Positions 34,852 through 45,100 of a DNA stretch of 64,000 bases are shown here, in pieces. The DNA is taken from assembly GCA_028875875.1 (NCBI GenBank), contig JAGWUV010000026.1, forward strand, positions 1 through 64,000. The letters are read 5' to 3'. The position numbers and the translations under genes were made by a program. The notes under the pieces were generated by a model, which saw nothing but the letters and a program-made list of their open reading frames with translations, searched no databases and was not told where the DNA came from. Every line of letters starts with the position of its first letter. The stretch's first letter is position 1. The DNA comes from Bacteroidota bacterium. Lineage in GTDB: Bacteria > Bacteroidota > Bacteroidia > Chitinophagales > Chitinophagaceae.

Positions 34852-36084
34852 TTAAAAATGTTTTCCTGATTCACTCATGGTGGTAGAAACGAATGGTATA
34901 TGTGTTCCTTTTAACAGCATATTCCAGTATATCCATCTAAAGGCCATTTTGCCCATATGGTTCATCCTGCTTTCTTTCAATAAACGCAACGGACCAACAC
35001 CGGGAAAGGGGAATGTTCCTTCTACTGGTTCATGAGAGTAATTAAAATCAATTAATAATGCTTTGCCATTGCCGGTTTCAATAAAGCAGTTAGCATGGCC
35101 ATCGAACTCTTCCTGTAAAGGTTCATCCTTAATAAACCTAACAATGTTTTCGGTTAAGATCTCCGCTTCAAAATGCGCCACCGATCCTGCTTTTGAAGCA
35201 GGTATATTAGATGCATCGCCGATTACAAAAATATTTTTGTGGTCTTTAGATTGTAAAGTGGCTTTATGCGTGGGCACAAAATTAAGTTCATCTCCTAGGC
35301 CTGACCTTTCTATCACAGCATCGCCTTTATTGGTAGGAACTGTAACCAGTAAGTCGAATGGTATTTCTCTGCCACCGTAATCTCTTATTGCTTTCGTATC
35401 GTTATCCACGCTTTCAATGGCAAAGTCGCTTACGATATTTATATTCTTTTCAGTAAGCAGGTGCTCTAATGCCTCTGTGGCCTTAGGTTTGGTAAAAGCG
35501 CCGCTCAAAGGTGTAACATATGTGATCTCAACTTTATCACGCATATGTTTGTTTTTAAAAAAGGAATCTGCAAGAAAAGCAAATTCCAAAGGAGCGACAG
35601 GGCACTTGATAGGCATTTCGGTAATATGAATAAGCATTTTGCCGCCTTCCCAGGTACGAAGTTTATTGCGTAAGTGCAATGCTCCTTCGAAAGTATAAAA
35701 GTCGAAAACAGATTTATGCCACAGTTCCCCTTTCATGCCTTCAATTTCTTCAGGGGCTATTTTAGCACCTGTGGCAATGATTAAAATATCATAATCTATC
35801 GCTTCTTTATTGGCTAATAAAATGGTATTTGATGTGGGAACTATTTTATCTATTTTTTCATTGATAAAATGAATTCCTTTGGGTATGAATTCCTGTATTG
35901 ATTTTATAATGTCTGAGGGTTCATAAATATCGAAAGGAAGAAACAGGTATCCGGGTTGATAATGATGTTCTGTTCTTTCATCAATAATACTTATACGCCA
36001 TTCATCTTTATTCAGTTCATGTTGCAGGTGATTGGCCATCATTGTTCCGCCTGTTCCTGCACCCAGAATTACTAAATGTTTCAT
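34852..36084 (-). CDS. Sulfide:quinone oxidoreductase-like flavoprotein
   Basis: A 410-residue FAD-dependent oxidoreductase with two Rossmann motifs: LVILGAGTGGTMMANHL at residues 4-20 and IFVIGDASNIPASKAGS at 285-301. Cysteines C161 (in PIKCPVAP) and C333 (in HANCFIE) correspond in spacing to the redox pair of sulfide:quinone oxidoreductases. An amphipathic C-terminal region (FRWIYWNMLLKG) could dock it to the membrane. It would oxidise sulfide to sulfane sulfur, pass electrons to quinone, and give sulfur to the TusE- and DsrE-like proteins downstream. Divergent cydAB could oxidise the quinol. A Crp/Fnr-like site precedes it. Confidence 0.85.
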   Translation of the reverse strand: MKHLVILGAGTGGTMMANHLQHELNKDEWRISIIDERTEHHYQPGYLFLPFDIYEPSDIIKSIQEFIPKGIHFINEKIDKIVPTSNTILLANKEAIDYDILIIATGAKIAPEEIEGMKGELWHKSVFDFYTFEGALHLRNKLRTWEGGKMLIHITEMPIKCPVAPLEFAFLADSFFKNKHMRDKVEITYVTPLSGAFTKPKATEALEHLLTEKNINIVSDFAIESVDNDTKAIRDYGGREIPFDLLVTVPTNKGDAVIERSGLGDELNFVPTHKATLQSKDHKNIFVIGDASNIPASKAGSVAHFEAEILTENIVRFIKDEPLQEEFDGHANCFIETGNGKALLIDFNYSHEPVEGTFPFPGVGPLRLLKESRMNHMGKMAFRWIYWNMLLKGTHIPFVSTTMSESGKHF

Positions 36085-36143
36085 AACGATCAGATTGGTT
36101 TTGATTTTACAATACGAAATTCCTTCAGTTGTTAAATAGTCAC

Positions 36144-36159
36144 CGTGATATTAGTTACT
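36144..36159 (-). promoter_or_regulatory. Crp/Fnr-like operator of the SQR operon
   Basis: Read on the minus strand AGTAA-N6-TCACG fits the shared GTRA-N6-TYAC palindrome. Its centre lies 29.5 bp before a weak -7-like GAATTTCG (36122-36115), the same spacing as at three other promoters in this island. That is the position of a class II activator. Confidence 0.5.
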
Positions 36160-36166
36160 TTAGCAT

Positions 36167-36180
36167 ATGATTTTTATCAT
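36167..36180. promoter_or_regulatory. FNR-box-like palindrome in the SQR-cydA gap
   Basis: ATGATTTTTATCAT has the TGAT-N4-ATCA core of FNR boxes as a perfect palindrome. It lies between the SQR operon and cydA, 142 bp before the cydA start. A convincing -7 box at the expected distance was not seen. Confidence 0.45.
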
Positions 36181-36321
36181 GAATCATAACCGGAGATTCA
36201 ATTACAGTGTAACTCTGTTTTGAGTGGATAAACGCAAGCATACGTAAAGTGTTTAATTTTTGTGTGAGCTTTAAACGATATACGGAAGTTAATTTTTTTT
36301 GTATTAATTGGCAATTAATTT

Positions 36322-37701
36322 ATGAGTATAGAAATCCTTTCCCGAGTTCAATTTGCATTAACAGTTGGGTTTCATTATATATACCCGCCACTGAGTATTG
36401 GCCTTGGGCTGATATTGGTAATCATGGAGGGGCTTTATTTAAAAACAGGTAATGAAATGTATGAAAGGATGACCCGTTTTTGGATAAAAATATTTGCACT
36501 CATTTTTGGTATTGGGGTGGCAACAGGTATTATTATGGAATTTGAGTTTGGTACTAACTGGGCAACGTATTCAAAATATGTAGGTGATATTTTTGGAAGT
36601 GCTTTGGCTGCCGAAGGCATATTTGCCTTTGCATTGGAGAGTGGTTTTTTAGGCATCTTACTTTTTGGCTGGAACAGGGTGAGTGCACGTGTACATTTTT
36701 TCTCCACTGTTATGGTGTTTTTAGGGTCTATGTTTAGTGCAGTATGGATTGTGGTGGCCAATAGCTGGCAACAAACCCCTGCCGGCTTTCATATTGTTGG
36801 TGAAGGGATGCATGCAAGGGCGGAGATTACCGATTTCTGGGCAATGGTATTTAATCCATCCAGCGTAGATCGTTTGCTGCATGTTTGGGTAGGTGCTTTT
36901 TTATCGGGTGCCTTTTTTGTGTTAAGTGTAAGTGCTTATTATATCATTAAAGAAAAGCATGTAACTATTGCTAAAGCTTCCTTTAAAATTGCATTGGTTG
37001 TGGCGGTTGTGTTTTCCATAACCCAATTGTTTACCGGACATAAAAGTGCAGACGGTGTTGCAAAGAATCAGCCGGCTAAACTGGCATCTATGGAGGGCCA
37101 TTTTGATAGCAGTGCAGCTGCTGATATGTATTTGCTGGGATGGGTAAATAATCAAACACAAACGGTAAGGGGATTAAAAATTCCTGGTGGCTTGTCTTTC
37201 CTTGTACATCAAAATTTTTCAGCACCCATTCAAGGATTAAATGCTTTTGCGCAGGCCGACAGGCCTTCGCAGGTAAATGCAATTTTTCAGTTGTATCATC
37301 TGATGGTATTAATGGGAATATTAATGATTGCAATAACAGTTTATGCAACCTGGTTATGGAGGAAGGGTATATTGTTTGAGAAGAGATGGTTGTTAATAGC
37401 GTTCACCTGGGCAGTTTGGTTACCTCAGATCGCTAACCAGGCAGGATGGTTTACTGCGGAAATGGGAAGGCAGCCCTGGGTAGTGTACGGATTGTTGAGA
37501 ACTTCAGATGCACTTTCAAAAACGGTAAAAGCTAACCAGGTAATATTTTCCCTTGTCTTGTTCACATTGGTGTATATCACTTTATTGATTTTATTTCTCT
37601 ACCTGCTAAATAAAAAAATAAAACATGGTCCTGTTGATGATACGGTGAAAGAACAGATAGAAGAAGGCAGTAAAAGAGATAATCCATTATTGGTTCATTA
37701 A
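36322..37701 (+). CDS. cydA: Cytochrome bd oxidase subunit I
   Basis: A 459-residue membrane subunit that binds hemes b558, b595 and d. It begins [20 protein letters not shown] with the conserved His, contains [25 protein letters not shown] (given by its GTNW and GDIFG cores), and the later [12 protein letters not shown] motif near the quinol site. The Q-loop is of the short type. It oxidises quinol and reduces oxygen with high affinity, helping with respiration at low oxygen and in the presence of sulfide, which blocks heme-copper oxidases. It is followed after 14 bases by cydB. The sulfide link is supported by the divergent SQR operon. Confidence 0.95.
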   Translation: MSIEILSRVQFALTVGFHYIYPPLSIGLGLILVIMEGLYLKTGNEMYERMTRFWIKIFALIFGIGVATGIIMEFEFGTNWATYSKYVGDIFGSALAAEGIFAFALESGFLGILLFGWNRVSARVHFFSTVMVFLGSMFSAVWIVVANSWQQTPAGFHIVGEGMHARAEITDFWAMVFNPSSVDRLLHVWVGAFLSGAFFVLSVSAYYIIKEKHVTIAKASFKIALVVAVVFSITQLFTGHKSADGVAKNQPAKLASMEGHFDSSAAADMYLLGWVNNQTQTVRGLKIPGGLSFLVHQNFSAPIQGLNAFAQADRPSQVNAIFQLYHLMVLMGILMIAITVYATWLWRKGILFEKRWLLIAFTWAVWLPQIANQAGWFTAEMGRQPWVVYGLLRTSDALSKTVKANQVIFSLVLFTLVYITLLILFLYLLNKKIKHGPVDDTVKEQIEEGSKRDNPLLVH

Positions 37702-37715
37702 TATAATCGATTACG

Positions 37716-38750
37716 ATGAATAATTTTTTAGGAATAGAATATAATGTTTGGTGGTTTCTTGTATTTGGTGCGGTGATCAGCGGATATGCGATTTTAGATG
37801 GCTTTGATTTGGGTGCTGGGGCACTGCATTTGTTTTTGAAAAAAGAAAATAGCAGGCGTATCGCATTGAACGCTATCGGGCCGGTTTGGGATGGTAATGA
37901 GGTTTGGTTGGTCATTGGCGGTGGGGCATTGTTTGCCGGTTTCCCAGTAGCCTATGCTGCTATCTTTTCAGCGTTTTACATTCCATTTATGATTTTTATG
38001 GTTGGACTTATCTGGCGTGCCGTAGCTATTGAATTCAGAAGTAAAGAGCCTGGTCTGAAATGGCGCTGGGCTTGGGATGTGGTGTATTCCTTTGCCTGTA
38101 TCGTTATTGCACTTTCCCTCGGTCTGATGCTGGGTAATGTTGCGTTGGGTATACCATTGAATGAAGAGCATGAGTTTTCGGGAACCTGGTTAACTTTCTT
38201 CAACCCATTTAGCATTATGGTATCAGTTACAGCGTTGGCACTGTTTATGACGCATGGCGCTATTTACCTGGCTATGAAAACGGAAAATAGGTTGTATACC
38301 AAGCTTACTATCCTTGCAAAAAATGCTAATATTTTTTTTGTAGTAACCTTTGGTATTACAAGCTTATACACGCTTTTGTATATTCCGCACCTAAGTGATA
38401 AAATCCGTAGTAATCCGGTTTATTTTATTCTTCCATTATTAATGTTTCTCGCTATTGCCAATATACCACGGCAACTGAATAAAGGGAAGTACCGTTATGC
38501 CTTCATCAGTTCATCAGTTACTATTGCTACATTACTGGCGATGGTTGCCATTGAAGTATTTCCCAATTTGTTATATGCTACCAATAATGCACAAAATAGC
38601 ATTACCATTACTAATGCAGCATCTTCTGTAAAAACAATGAAAACTTTACTCGTCATTGCATTGATAGGAACCCCCTTGGTGGCTTTATATACAGCTTTTG
38701 TATTCTGGACTTTTAAAGGGAAAGTAACTTTGGATGAAGCAAGTTATTAA
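37716..38750 (+). CDS. cydB: Cytochrome bd oxidase subunit II
   Basis: A 344-residue partner of CydA with about eight to nine membrane segments. Family marks are GYAILDGFDLGAGALHLFL at the start, IGPVWDGNEVWLVIGGGALFAGFP, and the FKGKVTLDEASY end typical of CydB. It holds no heme but is needed for assembly and activity. Its stop is one base before the stop of the convergent methyltransferase gene, so the two share their ends with no space for a separate terminator. No CydX-like small ORF was seen between or after. Confidence 0.95.
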   Translation: MNNFLGIEYNVWWFLVFGAVISGYAILDGFDLGAGALHLFLKKENSRRIALNAIGPVWDGNEVWLVIGGGALFAGFPVAYAAIFSAFYIPFMIFMVGLIWRAVAIEFRSKEPGLKWRWAWDVVYSFACIVIALSLGLMLGNVALGIPLNEEHEFSGTWLTFFNPFSIMVSVTALALFMTHGAIYLAMKTENRLYTKLTILAKNANIFFVVTFGITSLYTLLYIPHLSDKIRSNPVYFILPLLMFLAIANIPRQLNKGKYRYAFISSSVTIATLLAMVAIEVFPNLLYATNNAQNSITITNAASSVKTMKTLLVIALIGTPLVALYTAFVFWTFKGKVTLDEASY

Positions 38751-38751
38751 A

Positions 38752-39345
38752 CTATAATTTTTGAGCTAATAACCTTACAACAGAAGCTTTTCCTTTATGA
38801 AAATCTCCTTCATCTAAAAATATTTCTTCCTTGGTACAGGATAGAACCGACAATTCTTTAAAGTCTTCTAGCAACAGTTCTTTATTATAAAGTAAATCTA
38901 TGTTGGTAGGACCTCCGCTTGTAAAGTTGATTTGCTCTTTACTAAAAGCTTCTAGTATAAGATACCCTCCTTTTTTAATGGAGCGAATGATTTCTTTATG
39001 AAACGGGATTCTGATAGTATGTGCGAGATGAACGTAAATTAAACCAACAGCATCATATTCTTTACCTGCTTTATAAGTAGTAATATCCTTTAACTCGTAG
39101 TTGAAATGCAAATTATTTATTTCTGCCAGCTGTAATGCTTTTTTAATTGCAACTTCGCTAAAATCGAAAGCATCTACTTGCCAGCCTTTGGAAGCTGCAT
39201 ACATGGCATTCCTTCCTTCACCTTCTGCCGCTAATAGTAGTGATCCCTTTTCATGCGTATCAATAAATGTTTGAAAATATTTGTTAGGATTGATGCCATA
39301 AACGGTTTCGTTATCACTGTAACGCTGGTTCCAGAAATCTTGCAT
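38752..39345 (-). CDS. Class I SAM-dependent methyltransferase
   Basis: A 197-residue cytoplasmic methyltransferase starting at the ATG at 39345 (MQDFWNQRYSDNE). The SAM-binding motif I is LLLAAEGEGRNAMYAASKG, then VDAFDFSEVAIKKA, YDAVGLIYVHLAHTIR and GGYLILEAF. The fold resembles TehB/thiol S-methyltransferase-type small enzymes. Being divergent from the RND genes and convergent with cydB inside a sulfur-related island, a thiol or chalcogen substrate is plausible but only inferred. A longer frame upstream (to 39531) would start in the regulatory gap and is rejected. A weak TACTTTAC lies 30 bp from the operator at 39402-39417. Confidence 0.85.
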   Translation of the reverse strand: MQDFWNQRYSDNETVYGINPNKYFQTFIDTHEKGSLLLAAEGEGRNAMYAASKGWQVDAFDFSEVAIKKALQLAEINNLHFNYELKDITTYKAGKEYDAVGLIYVHLAHTIRIPFHKEIIRSIKKGGYLILEAFSKEQINFTSGGPTNIDLLYNKELLLEDFKELSVLSCTKEEIFLDEGDFHKGKASVVRLLAQKL

Positions 39346-39401
39346 AATCAAAGCTTTTGAAGTTAAAACCTGTAAAGTAAACATTTCTCTTTTTTCTCTT
39401 T

Positions 39402-39417
39402 TGTGATACTTGTCACA
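39402..39417. promoter_or_regulatory. Perfect Crp-type palindrome TGTGA-N6-TCACA
   Basis: This is an exact match to the classical CRP consensus, flanked by further pairing T and A residues to span 39400-39419. It lies 78 bp upstream of a second site and between the divergent methyltransferase and RND genes. It may bind an activator for either direction. Confidence 0.6.
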
Positions 39418-39479
39418 AACGCAACGGAGTTGGGTTTGTGGCAGCGTTGAGGTGCTTAAAATAGTAAGAGGTTTTTGTA

Positions 39480-39495
39480 GGTGATATATGTCACC
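39480..39495 (+). promoter_or_regulatory. Crp/Fnr-like operator of the RND operon
   Basis: GGTGA-N6-TCACC is palindromic and is centred 29.5 bp before the -7 element TAGTTTTG at 39517-39524, placing it near -42 relative to the expected start of transcription, the class II activator position. Confidence 0.65.
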
Positions 39496-39516
39496 GTGCT
39501 TGTTTCTTGCTAAAAA

Positions 39517-39524
39517 TAGTTTTG
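39517..39524 (+). promoter_or_regulatory. -7 promoter element of the RND operon
   Basis: TAGTTTTG matches TAnnTTTG. The expected start near 39530 gives a leader of about 15 nt before the ATG at 39544. Confidence 0.55.
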
Positions 39525-39543
39525 CATTCAAATAATAAAAACG

Positions 39544-40875
39544 ATGAGAAGAAAAGCATTTTCGATTGTTCTCTTATTTTTCTTGAATGCTGCTGCTATA
39601 AAAGTTATAGGGCAGGAAACGGCTAAGCCCATTACTTTGGATGAAGTGATTGCTTCCGCTGTTACTAACAACAGGGCAGTTCAGTTGGCTAAGCAGGATG
39701 AAAGTATTGCTTCGTCAAATTTTAAACAAACGGAAGCTGTCTTTTTACCGCAGGTTGGGTTATCCTATACGGCTATGAGTACGAATAATCCTCTCAATGC
39801 CTTTGGATTCAAACTTCAGCAAAAATCAATTACACAAATGGATTTTAATCCTGATCTGCTGAATCATCCATCAGGCACGCCTGACTTCACAACAAAAGTG
39901 GAGGTAATGCAACCCCTGGTAAATATGGATGCTTTATATATGAGAAAGGGAGCTCAGAAACAGATCGAGATTTACCAGCTCAAAACGCAAAGAACTAAAG
40001 AGTATATCACTTTCGAAGCTCAAAGGGCTTATCTGCAATTGCAATTAGCATACGATGCAGTGAAAGTGCTGGAAGAGGCATTAGAAACAACAAAAGCGGT
40101 ATATAAGTTTACCGATGACCATTACAAACAAGGGTTAATTCAGCAATCAGATGTACTAAATGTTCAGGTTCAGGTGGCTACAATAGAAACTAACCTGGCT
40201 ACAGCAAAAAGTAATATTAAAAATGCCTCTGATTACATCAGTCTGTTAATGGGTGTTCCTACAGGAACAGTGTATTCGGTAGATAGTAATGTTGCTACTG
40301 CTATTTCAGGTAATGATACGATCGTTACTGTACCTGCAACAAGAGCAGATTTTGTTGCCATGCAGCGAGCAATTGATGCAAGCAACCTGATGATTCAATC
40401 CAGTAAAATGAGTTATCTGCCCAGGTTGAATGCTTTCGGTTCTTATCAGTTAAACGACAGCAGGATGCTGGGTTTCGGGGCCAATGCCTATCTCGCAGGA
40501 GTACAATTATCATGGGATATTTTCAAGGGTAACAGAACAAAAAATACTATTACAACGCAAACGCTGGAACGAAATAAATTATCTGCACAGTTAGCACAAC
40601 AACAAGAGCAGAGCAGCCTGGAGTTGAATAAAACAAGAAGAGATATTGCCAATGCTCAATACGAGATAAGTCAGCATAAAACGGCTATAGAACAAGCCAC
40701 CGAATCATTACGCATTTTACGTAACCGCTACGAACAAGGCCTTGTAAACACCACTGATGTGATGATGGCTACAACTCAGTTATCACAACAAAAGCTGGCG
40801 CTGGCACAGGCAACCTGTAACCAGCAGATCAGTAAAGCATACTTACAACTTTTAACCACTTCTGTAAACAAATAA
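39544..40875 (+). CDS. TolC-family outer membrane efflux protein
   Basis: A 443-residue protein with a signal peptide (MRRKAFSIVLLFFLNAAAIKVIGQ) and two outer-membrane-efflux domains of coiled-coil helices, recognisable from ITLDEVIASAVTNN at the start of the first and RYEQGLVNTTDVMMA in the second, the conserved pattern of TolC relatives. It should form the outer membrane tunnel of a tripartite pump. It starts the operon with the membrane fusion protein and the RND permease. The promoter carries a Crp/Fnr-like operator, which suggests redox or low-oxygen control. The exported substrate is not known. Confidence 0.92.
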   Translation: MRRKAFSIVLLFFLNAAAIKVIGQETAKPITLDEVIASAVTNNRAVQLAKQDESIASSNFKQTEAVFLPQVGLSYTAMSTNNPLNAFGFKLQQKSITQMDFNPDLLNHPSGTPDFTTKVEVMQPLVNMDALYMRKGAQKQIEIYQLKTQRTKEYITFEAQRAYLQLQLAYDAVKVLEEALETTKAVYKFTDDHYKQGLIQQSDVLNVQVQVATIETNLATAKSNIKNASDYISLLMGVPTGTVYSVDSNVATAISGNDTIVTVPATRADFVAMQRAIDASNLMIQSSKMSYLPRLNAFGSYQLNDSRMLGFGANAYLAGVQLSWDIFKGNRTKNTITTQTLERNKLSAQLAQQQEQSSLELNKTRRDIANAQYEISQHKTAIEQATESLRILRNRYEQGLVNTTDVMMATTQLSQQKLALAQATCNQQISKAYLQLLTTSVNK

Positions 40876-40886
40876 TTCTAAATACA

Positions 40887-42002
40887 ATGACGATGCATAT
40901 CAATACAAAACAATCAGCTACATTATTGATCGGGTTAGGAATGGTATTCTTAACTGCGTGTTCATCTAAAGAAAACAAAGAAGAGATCGTAGCCAATACC
41001 GATGCGCCGGTTGCCGTAACAGTGGCAAACGCCTCTGGTAATGCGGGTAATACGATCGATATTAGTGGACAGGTTGAGGCTTCTCAAACTGCCAATATCA
41101 GTACAAGGGTGATGGGGTATATCACTTCTTTAAAAGTAAAAGTTGGCGATCATGTTAATAAAGGACAAGTGATTGCAACGATTAGTAATAATGACATTGT
41201 AGCTAAACGTGCACAAACAGATGCTATGATAGCAGAAGCTGAAGCTGCATTGAAAAATGCACAGAAAGACTACGATCGTTTTACTGCTTTGTATAAACAG
41301 CAAAGTGCATCTGCCAAAGAATTGGATAATGTTACACTGCAGTATAATGCTATGAAAGCTAAAGTTGATGCGGCTAAGCAAATGCGCAATGAAGTGAATG
41401 CTATGTTGGCTTACACTACATTAACCGCTCCTTTTTCAGGTATTGTAATACAAAAATTTGCTGATGCAGGTAGTATGGCTAACCCCGGAATGCCTATTGT
41501 TTCTATTGAACAAAGCGGAACATTCCAGGTGAGTGCAGAAGTGCCTGAAACAGAAATTAATGAGGTTAAGTTAGGTGAAACAGTTACAGTAGATATTAAA
41601 TCAGCTACTAAAACTTTTCAGGGTAAGATAGTACAGGTGAATCCATCCTCTCAGTTTTCAGGTGGGCAGTATATCATTAAAGTAAGTATTCCAGATAACG
41701 CAAAGAATGGTTTGTATGCAGGTATGTATGCCAATATTTCTATTACTCCTGCTACAAAAGTTGCTGTAACTACAGATGGAGCCCAGGTGTTAGTGCCAGT
41801 TGCAAGTATTGTTAATAAGGATCAGTTAACAGGATTATATACAGTTAGTGCAGGTAATACAGCTTTATTACGCTGGGTGCGTTTAGGAAAAACTTATGGT
41901 GATAAAGTAGAAGTATTGTCTGGTTTAGCTGCCAACGAAAGCTTTATAGTGCGTGCTGAAGGAAAGCTATATAATGGTGTTCCTGTTAAAGTGGTAAAGT
42001 AA
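40887..42002 (+). CDS. Efflux RND periplasmic adaptor (membrane fusion protein), lipoprotein
   Basis: A 371-residue HlyD/MexA-type adaptor. The lipobox LTAC near residue 29 anchors it to a membrane. The barrel-sandwich halves are QTANISTRVMGYITSLKV and AYTTLTAPFSGIVIQKF, separated by an alpha-hairpin of about 80 residues, followed by the beta-barrel and membrane-proximal domains (VLSGLAANESFIVRAEG). It links the TolC-like protein and the RND pump across the periplasm. It begins 11 bases after the previous stop. The leader repeat lies between its stop and the RND gene. Confidence 0.92.
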   Translation: MTMHINTKQSATLLIGLGMVFLTACSSKENKEEIVANTDAPVAVTVANASGNAGNTIDISGQVEASQTANISTRVMGYITSLKVKVGDHVNKGQVIATISNNDIVAKRAQTDAMIAEAEAALKNAQKDYDRFTALYKQQSASAKELDNVTLQYNAMKAKVDAAKQMRNEVNAMLAYTTLTAPFSGIVIQKFADAGSMANPGMPIVSIEQSGTFQVSAEVPETEINEVKLGETVTVDIKSATKTFQGKIVQVNPSSQFSGGQYIIKVSIPDNAKNGLYAGMYANISITPATKVAVTTDGAQVLVPVASIVNKDQLTGLYTVSAGNTALLRWVRLGKTYGDKVEVLSGLAANESFIVRAEGKLYNGVPVKVVK

Positions 42003-42038
42003 AAGATAATATATAGCTGCAGGAAGAATAAGGCGTTG

Positions 42039-42054
42039 AAGTGTGCGACGCAAC
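42039..42054 (+). repeat. Leader repeat AAGTGTGCGACGCAAC, copy 3
   Basis: Identical to the copy before secA, 62 nt upstream of the RND start. It lies inside the operon, so it is not simply part of a promoter. Confidence 0.6.
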
Positions 42055-42116
42055 GAAAGTTGAACAGCGAACAAAATGCCGGTAACCATAATTCAAACAT
42101 TATTTCAAATAAACTT

Positions 42117-45100
42117 ATGCAACAAGGATTTTCAGGAAAAATAGCCAATGCTTTCATCCGGTCGAAACTGACCATTTTGCTGATGATTGCATTCTTACTC
42201 ATTGGTGCTTACAGTACGTTTTTAATTCCAAGAGAAGAAGAGCCGCAGATAGAAGTGCCTATCGCTGATGTGATGGTAGGTTTTCCCGGCGCTGAACCTA
42301 AGGAAGTAGAAAGCAAAGTAACGGCACCTTTGGAAAAAATTGTATCCAACATTAAAGGTGTAGAGTATGTGTACTCTACTACCATGAAAGGGCAAGCCAT
42401 GCTGATCGTTCAGTTTTATGTAGGTGAAGATGTAGAACGCTCACTCGTAAAACTGTATAACGAGATTATGAAGAACATGGATAAGATGCCACAGGGAGTA
42501 ACATTGCCTTTGGTAAAAACAAGAGCCATTGATGATGTTCCTGTGCTGGGATTGACTATGTGGAGTGAGAAGTATGATGATTACTCATTGAAGCAGTTAG
42601 GTGAAGTTGTAACGAATGAGATTAAGAAAATTCCTGATGTTGCTGCCGTAAATATTATTGGTGGCCGCAGTAGGGAAGTGAAAGTGATACTGGATAAAGA
42701 TAAGATGGCACAAAACCATGTTGATTTTTTAAGTATCAGTAAGCAAATGCAGGGAAGCAATGCACAAATGTTATCAGGTAATTTGCTGAAACAAGACACA
42801 GCTTTTGCAGTAGAGACCGGAAATTTTTTAAGCAATGCCGCTGATGTTGCCAATCTTGTAATAGGCTCTAATCAAATGCAGCCTGTGTATTTAAAGCAAG
42901 TTGCCAAAGTGGTAGATGGCCCTGAAACGCCAAACCAGTATGCGTATTTCGGTTATGGAAAAGCTGATACGTCAAAAGCCAACCAGTTTAAATCAGAATA
43001 TCCTGCGGTAACATTGTCAATTGCAAAAAAGAAAGGGGCAGATGCGATGCAGTTATCTGAAAAGATACTGGCAAAAGTAGATCATCTCAAAAAAGATATC
43101 ATACCCAATGAAGTTACTGTAACTACAACACGTAACTATGGTGAAACAGCATCTGAAAAAGTATCAGAATTGTTATTCCACTTATTCATTGCTATTGTTG
43201 TAGTTACCCTGTTCGTAATGCTGGCCATGGGATGGCGCGGAGGTTTGGTAGTGTTCCTGTCTGTTCCTGTAACATTTGCCCTAACACTCTTTGCGTATTA
43301 TTTCCTGCATTATACGTTGAACCGTATCACGTTGTTTGCATTGGTGTTCATTACGGGAATTGTGGTAGATGATTCCATCATCATTGCAGAAAATATGCAT
43401 AGGCACTTTAAGATGAAGCGCCTTCCATTCCTGCAGGCTGCGATCTATGCCATCAATGAAGTGGGTAATCCAACGATATTGGCAACCTTCACGGTAATTG
43501 CAGCGGTATTGCCAATGGCGTTCGTATCGGGTTTGATGGGGCCATATATGAGCCCAATGCCTATCGGGGCTTCTATAGCTATGTTGTTATCGTTGATCGT
43601 AGCATTAACCTTAACACCTTATCTGGGTTATATTTTCTTACGTGAGAAAGAACATCATGGAAAGGAAAAACCACCTGTTGTGCTTGAAAAAACCGGTATC
43701 TATAAAATATACAGGGGTACTATCCAACCTATGCTGGAAACACGATGGAAGCGTTGGGCATTCATCATAGGTATTGTAATAGTATTATTGGGATCGATGA
43801 CAATGTTCTATACAAAATCTGTTGCGGTGAAAATGTTGCCGTTCGATAATAAGAATGAGTTTCAGGTGATCATTGATATGCCTGAGGGATCAACACTGGA
43901 GAAAACAGCAGCTGTTACGAAAGAAATATCACAATATATTTCTCACGAGAAAATGGTAGAGAACTACCAGGGATATGTTGGTACTGCAGGGCCTATCAGC
44001 TTTAACGGATTGGTAAGGCACTACGATATGAGGCGTGGAGATAATATTGCTGATATACAAGTGAACCTTGTAAACAAAAATGATAGGAAAGAACAAAGCC
44101 ATGCGATCGCTAAATCAATGCGTGCAGGCATCCAGGCCATTGCAAAGAAATACAATGCGAATGTGAAGCTGGTAGAAGTACCACCAGGTCCTCCGGTATT
44201 ATCAACATTGGTGGCAGAAGTGTATGGCCCTGATTACGATCAGCAGGTGAAGGTAGCAGAACAGATCAAAACTTTATTCAAAACAACCGACGATGTAGTG
44301 GATGTAGACTGGAGAGTAGAGCATGATCAGCCTGAGTATCATTTCGCTGTAGATAAAGAAAAAGCAATGCGTTATGGTGTGGCTCCTGCACAGGTAGTAG
44401 CTACTATGAATGCGGCTTTATCGGGACAAACAGTAGGTACGCTGCACAGGCCTTCTTCTTTCAACCCGATAAATATCAATTTACAATTGAATGATGCAGA
44501 TAAAGCAGATATCAGCGATATTAAAAACTTGAAAGTTATCAATCAGCAAGGTGCCGCCATTCCTATTGGAGACCTGGTAAGTATAACAAAGGAAACAAAG
44601 GAGAAGAGTATTTACCGTAAGAATCAAAAGCGGGTGGTATATGTAACAGCCGATATGGCGGGTAAACTGGAAAGTCCTTCTTATGCCATGAGTAAGATTT
44701 CAGACAGGTTGAAAGAAGTTAAATTGCCTGCAGGTTATTCATTAAAAGAAGAATATACCAAGCAACCTGAGCTGGAAGATAACTTTACATTGAAATGGGA
44801 TGGTGAGTGGCAGATTACTTATGAAGTGTTCCGAGATTTAGGTATTGCATTCCTGGTGGTAATCATTATCATCTATATGCTGATTGTAGGTTGGTTCCAA
44901 AACTTTACAGTACCTATCATTATGCTTGCAGCAATTCCTTTATCACTGGTAGGTATCATTATCGGTCACTGGATGATGGGAGCTTTCTTCACAGCAACCT
45001 CGATGATCGGTTTTATTGCACTGGCTGGTGTGATGGTGCGGAACTCAGTACTGCTGATCGACTTTATCAATATCAGGTTAAGAGAAGGTATTCCTTTGAA

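Noticed and set aside
42036-42116. Upstream TTG start extending the RND protein by 27 residues
   Set aside because: The extension is encoded by the leader repeat and a low-complexity Asn-rich stretch. MQQGFSGKIANAF at 42117 is the usual RND opening.
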